Source: Afifellaceae bacterium (lineage in GTDB: Bacteria; Pseudomonadota; Alphaproteobacteria; Rhizobiales; Afifellaceae). From it: a stretch of DNA of 64,000 bases. The stretch's first letter is position 1, and each line of letters begins with the position of its first letter. A program made the position numbers and the translations under genes. Below are positions 59,603 to 64,000 of the stretch, in pieces. The DNA lies in assembly GCA_028284625.1 (NCBI GenBank), contig JANQRH010000008.1, positions 1 through 64,000 of the forward strand, written 5' to 3'. Below the pieces are notes generated by a model that was not told the DNA's origin, ran no database searches, and was given only the letters and a program-made list of their open reading frames with translations.

Positions 59603-60061
59603 ATGGAAGTCGAACAATACTTTGAGGATTATGAGATCGGTGCGATGCGACAGACTGTGGGTCGGACAATCTCTGAGGCCGATATCGTATTCCATGCGGG
59701 GCATTCGGGTGACTTCTTTCCCCACCACATGGACGAAGAGTGGTGCAAAACACAGCCTTTCGGTGCGCGGGTTGCTCACGGCACGATGACCTTCGCCATT
59801 GGGATCGGATTGACCGCGACGCAGATCAATCCACGTGCCTTCACCTATGGCTATGAGCGCCTGCGCTTCCCCAGGCCGGTCTATATTGGCGACACGATCC
59901 GGACCACGGTGACTGTTGGCCGCAAGGAAGACGACCCCAAGCGCCCGGGATACGGACGCGTGGTGGAAGTCTGCGAAACCACCAAGCAGGACGGCTCGAC
60001 GGTGATGTATTGCGAGCACGTCTTGCTCGTCGAACGGCGTGGAGCAGAAAATGGGCATTGA
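59603..60061 (+). CDS. MaoC family (hotdog) dehydratase
   Basis: [76 protein letters not shown]. Confidence 0.92.
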   Translation: MEVEQYFEDYEIGAMRQTVGRTISEADIVFHAGHSGDFFPHHMDEEWCKTQPFGARVAHGTMTFAIGIGLTATQINPRAFTYGYERLRFPRPVYIGDTIRTTVTVGRKEDDPKRPGYGRVVEVCETTKQDGSTVMYCEHVLLVERRGAENGH

Positions 60062-61115
60062 TTTCAAACAGAGCTGGCCGGCGCCGACGGCGCCAAAGCC
60101 GATCGTCATCATCGGCGCGGGTGGTATCGTGCGCGATGCCCATTTGCCGGCCTACCGCAAGGCTGGGCTCATCACCGCTGGCGTGACCGACGTTGATGAA
60201 GGGCGCGCCCAAACGCTCGCCGATGACTGGGACATTCCCACCGCTTACCGAACGCTTGACGAAGCGGTGGACGCTCACGGCACCGATGCGGTTTACGACA
60301 TCGCAACTCCGCCTCATGTGATCACCGATATTCTCCCTGCGCTGCCGGACGGCGCTGCGGTGCTCGTTCAAAAACCGATGGGCGCCGACCAGGATCAAGC
60401 GCGGGCGATCCGGCAAACATGCCGCGATAAAGGTCTTAAAGCGGCGGTGAATTTTCAGCTGCGGTTTTCGCCGATGATGATGGCGGTCGCGGATGCGCTC
60501 GACCGCGGCCTCTTGGGTGAGCTGCTTGAGATCGAGGTGCACCTCAACCTATTCACGCCGTGGCACCTGTTTCCCTTCCTTATTCCGATGAAACGGGTCG
60601 AAATCGCCGTCCACTCGATTCACTACCTTGACACGATCCGCGCACTCGCCGGCAATCCGAACGGCGTGTTCGCCCGTTCGATAGGCGATCCGCGCGCGCC
60701 GGAATTTGCCCAGACCCGCACGTCGGCCATCCTCGATTATGGAGACCGGCTGCGCTCCACGATGACCATCAATCACAACCATCCCTTCGGCCGGAAATTC
60801 CAATCGGCGTGGCTGCGCGTGGAGGGCAGCGAGGGCGCAATGATGGGCAAGTTCGGCGTGCTCTACGACTATCCGAACGGCGAGCCGGATGAATTGTGGT
60901 TCGCCCGCAAAGACACAGACTGGGAGCAAATTCCGCTGCGGGGCGCCTGGTTCGTCGACGCCTTCACGGGCACGATGCGCAACGTTCAGCGCTTCGATGC
61001 CGGCGAGGATGATGCCCTCTATACCGGCGTGGAGGACGCCTATCAGACCATGGCACTTGTTGAAGCGTGCTTCCGCGCCATGGAGAAACCGGCCGAGCCG
61101 CTTATCCTCGACTGA
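60051..61115 (+). CDS. Gfo/Idh/MocA family oxidoreductase
   Basis: [62 protein letters not shown]. Confidence 0.92.
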   Translation: MGIDFKQSWPAPTAPKPIVIIGAGGIVRDAHLPAYRKAGLITAGVTDVDEGRAQTLADDWDIPTAYRTLDEAVDAHGTDAVYDIATPPHVITDILPALPDGAAVLVQKPMGADQDQARAIRQTCRDKGLKAAVNFQLRFSPMMMAVADALDRGLLGELLEIEVHLNLFTPWHLFPFLIPMKRVEIAVHSIHYLDTIRALAGNPNGVFARSIGDPRAPEFAQTRTSAILDYGDRLRSTMTINHNHPFGRKFQSAWLRVEGSEGAMMGKFGVLYDYPNGEPDELWFARKDTDWEQIPLRGAWFVDAFTGTMRNVQRFDAGEDDALYTGVEDAYQTMALVEACFRAMEKPAEPLILD

Positions 61116-61905
61116 CCAGATCGGCGTGCTCGGCGATGGCGCCGCCGAGGTTGCGCGAAATATGATTGGCGGTCTCGAACAACTCGCGGCAGCACGTGTC
61201 GAAATCGATCGGATCGTTGTAGCGATCCAGGTAGGGGATGGTGAGGGCTGCCACCGCCTGGCCGGTATGATCGAAGACGGGCGCTGCGATGTTGGTCACA
61301 CCCCGCAGCACGAAGCTCTTGGTGATCTCATGTCCACGCGCGCGGATGGCAGCGAACTCCTTGCGCATCGCGCCCGCGCTCTTGCCTTCGGGCAGCGGCA
61401 CGCGCGAGAAAAAATCCTCGACATCCTCGCTCGGCATGAAGGCGAGGATCACGCGACTTGAAGACGCCTTCCAAAGATCGATGCGGGCACCCAGTCGTAC
61501 GCTGAGGGTGTTGTTGCCTGGCGAATCCACCTGTCCGATGACAAGCAGGGCGTCATTGCTGATGACGCCCATATGGACCGTCTGGTTGATCCGCCGCGAC
61601 AGAGCGCGCATCTGCGGGCCGGCGATGGCCGTGAGCCGCTTCACCAGGGGCGTACGGTGCGCGACCTCAAATAAGAGCGTCGTCAGCATATAGCGATCAG
61701 TGTCCGGATCGGGCGCCACATATCCGCGCTCGGTGAGCACCACCAGCATGCGAAAGATTTCGCTGACGGATCGGCCAAGCGCTCGCGAGATTTCGGACTG
61801 CGTCAGGCCGGCCTCCTGCTCCGATAGCAGTTCAAGGATGTCGAGGCCTTTCTCGAGAGCCGGGGCCGAATATTGTTTGCGCTTGATGTCGTCCTGCGCT
61901 TTCAA
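61102..61905 (-). CDS. IclR family transcriptional regulator
   Basis: ALEKGLDILELLSEQEAGLTQSEISRALGRSVSEIFRMLVVLTERGYV; C-terminal IclR effector domain. Confidence 0.92.
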   Translation of the reverse strand: MKAQDDIKRKQYSAPALEKGLDILELLSEQEAGLTQSEISRALGRSVSEIFRMLVVLTERGYVAPDPDTDRYMLTTLLFEVAHRTPLVKRLTAIAGPQMRALSRRINQTVHMGVISNDALLVIGQVDSPGNNTLSVRLGARIDLWKASSSRVILAFMPSEDVEDFFSRVPLPEGKSAGAMRKEFAAIRARGHEITKSFVLRGVTNIAAPVFDHTGQAVAALTIPYLDRYNDPIDFDTCCRELFETANHISRNLGGAIAEHADLVSRG

Positions 61906-62039
61906 ACGTCCATTCCTCGCGCTGCTCTTAGTGGCTCGGGCGCGGTGCTTCCCGAATGCCTGCGAATGTCGGGCGGCTTCAATAAAGCATGATGAGCGCC
62001 AATAAAAGCGGCCTCCATCCGCTCCAGTGTGATCCGGAC

Positions 62040-62089
62040 GCGCTACATGTTTCCTGTTGAGCGCCTAAGCTTCATGCTCCTGATCCTAG
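62040..62089 (+). pseudogene. Decayed MalG-type permease gene fragment
   Basis: cgctacatgtttcctgttgagcgcctaagcttcatgctcctgatccta matches 36891-36938 of the intact permease with ~7 mismatches in 48 nt (RYMFPVERLSFMLLIL vs RYTFPAKRLSFMFLIL). Confidence 0.65.
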
Positions 62090-62181
62090 CGGCCGCAATC
62101 GACGCGCCAGAGCACGCGTTATCGTGAAATGTCGCAACGAGCTGCCGGAGCAGCGTTTGGGCTACGGCACACGCTAAGATT

Positions 62182-63192
62182 CTAACTGCCCCTGTAGGCG
62201 ACCACCACGACGCCCACGCAGTTGCCGCGCGCAACGCGGCCCGGTTGGCGCCGGGCATACAATCTGCCGGAGCTCCTGTAGTGCGCTTCGACTGGCGGCC
62301 TCCCTGGGTCATCGAGAAAATGCACCATTCCAGCGAGCTCGCCCTTCTCGACCAGGGCGCCCTTTTCATGCAGCGGCTCGTAAACGCCGGCCGCTGGCGC
62401 GTAGACGTACCCGTCCGAACCGGGCACGCACACTAGGTTTCTCTCGTCATCTCGCGGTCCGTTCGGCTCGCCCTCCATGAGGCCGAGGTGCTTGAGCACA
62501 TTGCGTACACCGCGCTCGGCAAGCTCGATTGAATCCAGCGAGACCGCGCCGCCGCGACCCAGCTCGGTGCCAACGGTGATCAGACCGTTTTCGACCGCAG
62601 ATGCAGTCGACGTGCGCGGATCGCCCAGATTGTTGAGGACGACCGTATAGGTCGCGCCAAACGCTTGAACGGCATCGAGAGTTTTCGCCATGAGGTCAGG
62701 ATTGTCCGAAGGCTCAACCACCGCGCTTGGAAGAATATCGAGAGACGAACCGCCCGAATGGAGATCGACGAAGGCGTCCGCCAGGGGGAAGAGAACGCTG
62801 TGAACGTAGTGGACGATCTGCTGAGTCATGGAGCCATGCGGATCGCCTGGAAAACACCGATTGAAGTTTAGGCCGTCGACCGGGGACGTCCGTTGCCCGG
62901 CGAGCACCGCAGGAATGTTTATGGCCGGGATAATGATCAGTCGTCCCCGGATTTCAGCGGGATCGAGGTCGCGGATGATTCTGCCCAGGACGATCGGCCC
63001 TTCGTATTCGTCGCCGTGATTGCCGCCCTCCATGAGCACGGTCGGGCCGCTGCCGTTCTTGATGACCGCGATCGGGATGGGCATCACGCCCCACGCGTCG
63101 GTATGCGGCGAATGGGGCAGGTGAAGTTCCGATACCTGCCGTCCATCGCGATCGAAATCGATGTCGGTATGGATCAACGAACGTTCGTTCAT
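62182..63192 (-). CDS. Succinylglutamate desuccinylase/aspartoacylase family protein (DoeB-like deacetylase)
   Basis: VLMEGGNHGDEYEGPIVLGRIIRDLDPAEIRGRLIIIPAINIPAVLAGQRTSPVDGLNFNRCFPG; VDLHSGG zinc-carboxypeptidase motifs. Confidence 0.85.
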   Translation of the reverse strand: MNERSLIHTDIDFDRDGRQVSELHLPHSPHTDAWGVMPIPIAVIKNGSGPTVLMEGGNHGDEYEGPIVLGRIIRDLDPAEIRGRLIIIPAINIPAVLAGQRTSPVDGLNFNRCFPGDPHGSMTQQIVHYVHSVLFPLADAFVDLHSGGSSLDILPSAVVEPSDNPDLMAKTLDAVQAFGATYTVVLNNLGDPRTSTASAVENGLITVGTELGRGGAVSLDSIELAERGVRNVLKHLGLMEGEPNGPRDDERNLVCVPGSDGYVYAPAAGVYEPLHEKGALVEKGELAGMVHFLDDPGRPPVEAHYRSSGRLYARRQPGRVARGNCVGVVVVAYRGS

Positions 63193-63243
63193 GGCCTGCC
63201 GCTTGTATGGACTGTCAGGTGGTAGAGGGATGCAGGGCTGCGC

Positions 63244-63280
63244 GACCCGCCATTCACCCGTGCCAGACGAATGACGGGTC
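63244..63280 (-). other. Hairpin after amino-acid-type solute-binding-protein gene
   Basis: GACCCGCCATTC (63244-63255) / GAATGACGGGTC (63269-63280), 12-bp stem with one GU on the transcribed strand, 11 nt 3' of the SBP stop. Confidence 0.75.
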
Positions 63281-63291
63281 GGATCGATCGG

Positions 63292-64000
63292 TCAGAGCGA
63301 GGGCAGATCAGCCAACGGCTCGCCCATCCACTTCTGATGCAGCGCGTCGAGCGAACCGTTCATCTTGCTGAAGAAGATGAACGTGTCGAGCCAGCGCAGC
63401 AGGTCGGACTCGCCGTGTCGCACGCCCATATGGGCCGGGCTCGTGCGGATCTTGTAGACGGTCGCGAATTCCGTGTCCGGGTTCTGCTTGGCCAGATCCA
63501 CGGCGACGATATTGGCCGTCCCGAAGACATCTACCTGACCTGACAGATATGCCGCAACGGTTGTCGCGTCGTCTTCAAAGCGAACAATGTTGCCATCGGG
63601 ATGGAGTTCGCTGATTGCAAGATCCTGCGTTGTACCCCGCGGCACGCCGATTTTGAGGTCGCCGAGATCCTTGGGATCGCTGACCGCGTGCTCCGCCGGA
63701 CCGAACAAACCGATGAACAGGCCCGAATAGGGCGAGGAGAACATGATCGATTTGGCCCGCGCGGGCGTGGCACCCATCACGGAGATGACAATATCGACCT
63801 TGTTGGTGACCAGGAACGGAATCCGGTTGGCGCCGGTGATCTGCTGCATTTCAAGTTCGACGCCCAGTTGTTCAGCGACCAGATTCGCAATATCGATATC
63901 GAGGCCGGCAGGTTCCTGGTTCTCGTCGACGAAGCCATAAACCGGGACGTCAAGCGGCACACCGATCCGCACCACGCCCGCGTCCAGAATGTCTTGCAGG
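63292..64000 (-). CDS. Amino-acid-type ABC transporter substrate-binding protein (SBP family 3; 5' end beyond window)
   Basis: LQDILDAGVVRIGVPLDVPVYGFVDENQEPAGLDIDIANLVAEQLGVELEMQQITGANRIPFLVTNKVDIVI; reading frame continues off the window edge. Confidence 0.92.
   Translation of the reverse strand, partial: LQDILDAGVVRIGVPLDVPVYGFVDENQEPAGLDIDIANLVAEQLGVELEMQQITGANRIPFLVTNKVDIVISVMGATPARAKSIMFSSPYSGLFIGLFGPAEHAVSDPKDLGDLKIGVPRGTTQDLAISELHPDGNIVRFEDDATTVAAYLSGQVDVFGTANIVAVDLAKQNPDTEFATVYKIRTSPAHMGVRHGESDLLRWLDTFIFFSKMNGSLDALHQKWMGEPLADLPSL

Overview
Alphaproteobacterial (CtrA/SciP-type, probably Hyphomicrobiales-like) chromosomal segment. The left ~7.8 kb is core: ctrA (cut by the window edge), fliJ-like, sulfotransferase-like, class IV aminotransferase, sciP (DUF1153), mnmA, DUF883, holin-like, 2-hydroxyacid dehydrogenase and an acetate transporter, ending at a tRNA-Met(CAT). 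The rest is accessory. (i) A ~9.7 kb segment is bounded by a 45-bp perfect direct repeat of the tRNA-Met 3' half (7833-7877 and 17520-17564). It carries a sugar ABC importer, a cytoplasmic arylsulfatase and two regulators, has no visible integrase, and starts with a WD40 gene remnant. (ii) An AraC-controlled redox cluster follows: cytochrome P460, DUF4142, cupredoxin, DUF417/RclC-like, a decayed isochorismatase, alpha/beta hydrolase, PNPOx-FNR fusion, RclA-like flavoprotein and dodecin. (iii) Next are an HlyD/RbbA/YhhJ-type exporter and NnrS. (iv) Then come stacked sugar/polyol ABC importers with dehydrogenases. (v) A ~10.3 kb, apparently co-transcribed minus-strand gene train combines a deoxysugar-acid pathway (mutarotase, lactonase, enolase-superfamily dehydratase, RraA) with CaiB/BaiF, MaoC and a substrate-binding-protein homologue lacking a signal peptide. 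A recurring architectural signal is a GC-rich RNA hairpin just 3' of each of the six secreted solute-binding-protein genes, and none after the leaderless homologue. All calls come from reading the sequence and supplied ORFs; no database search was run.
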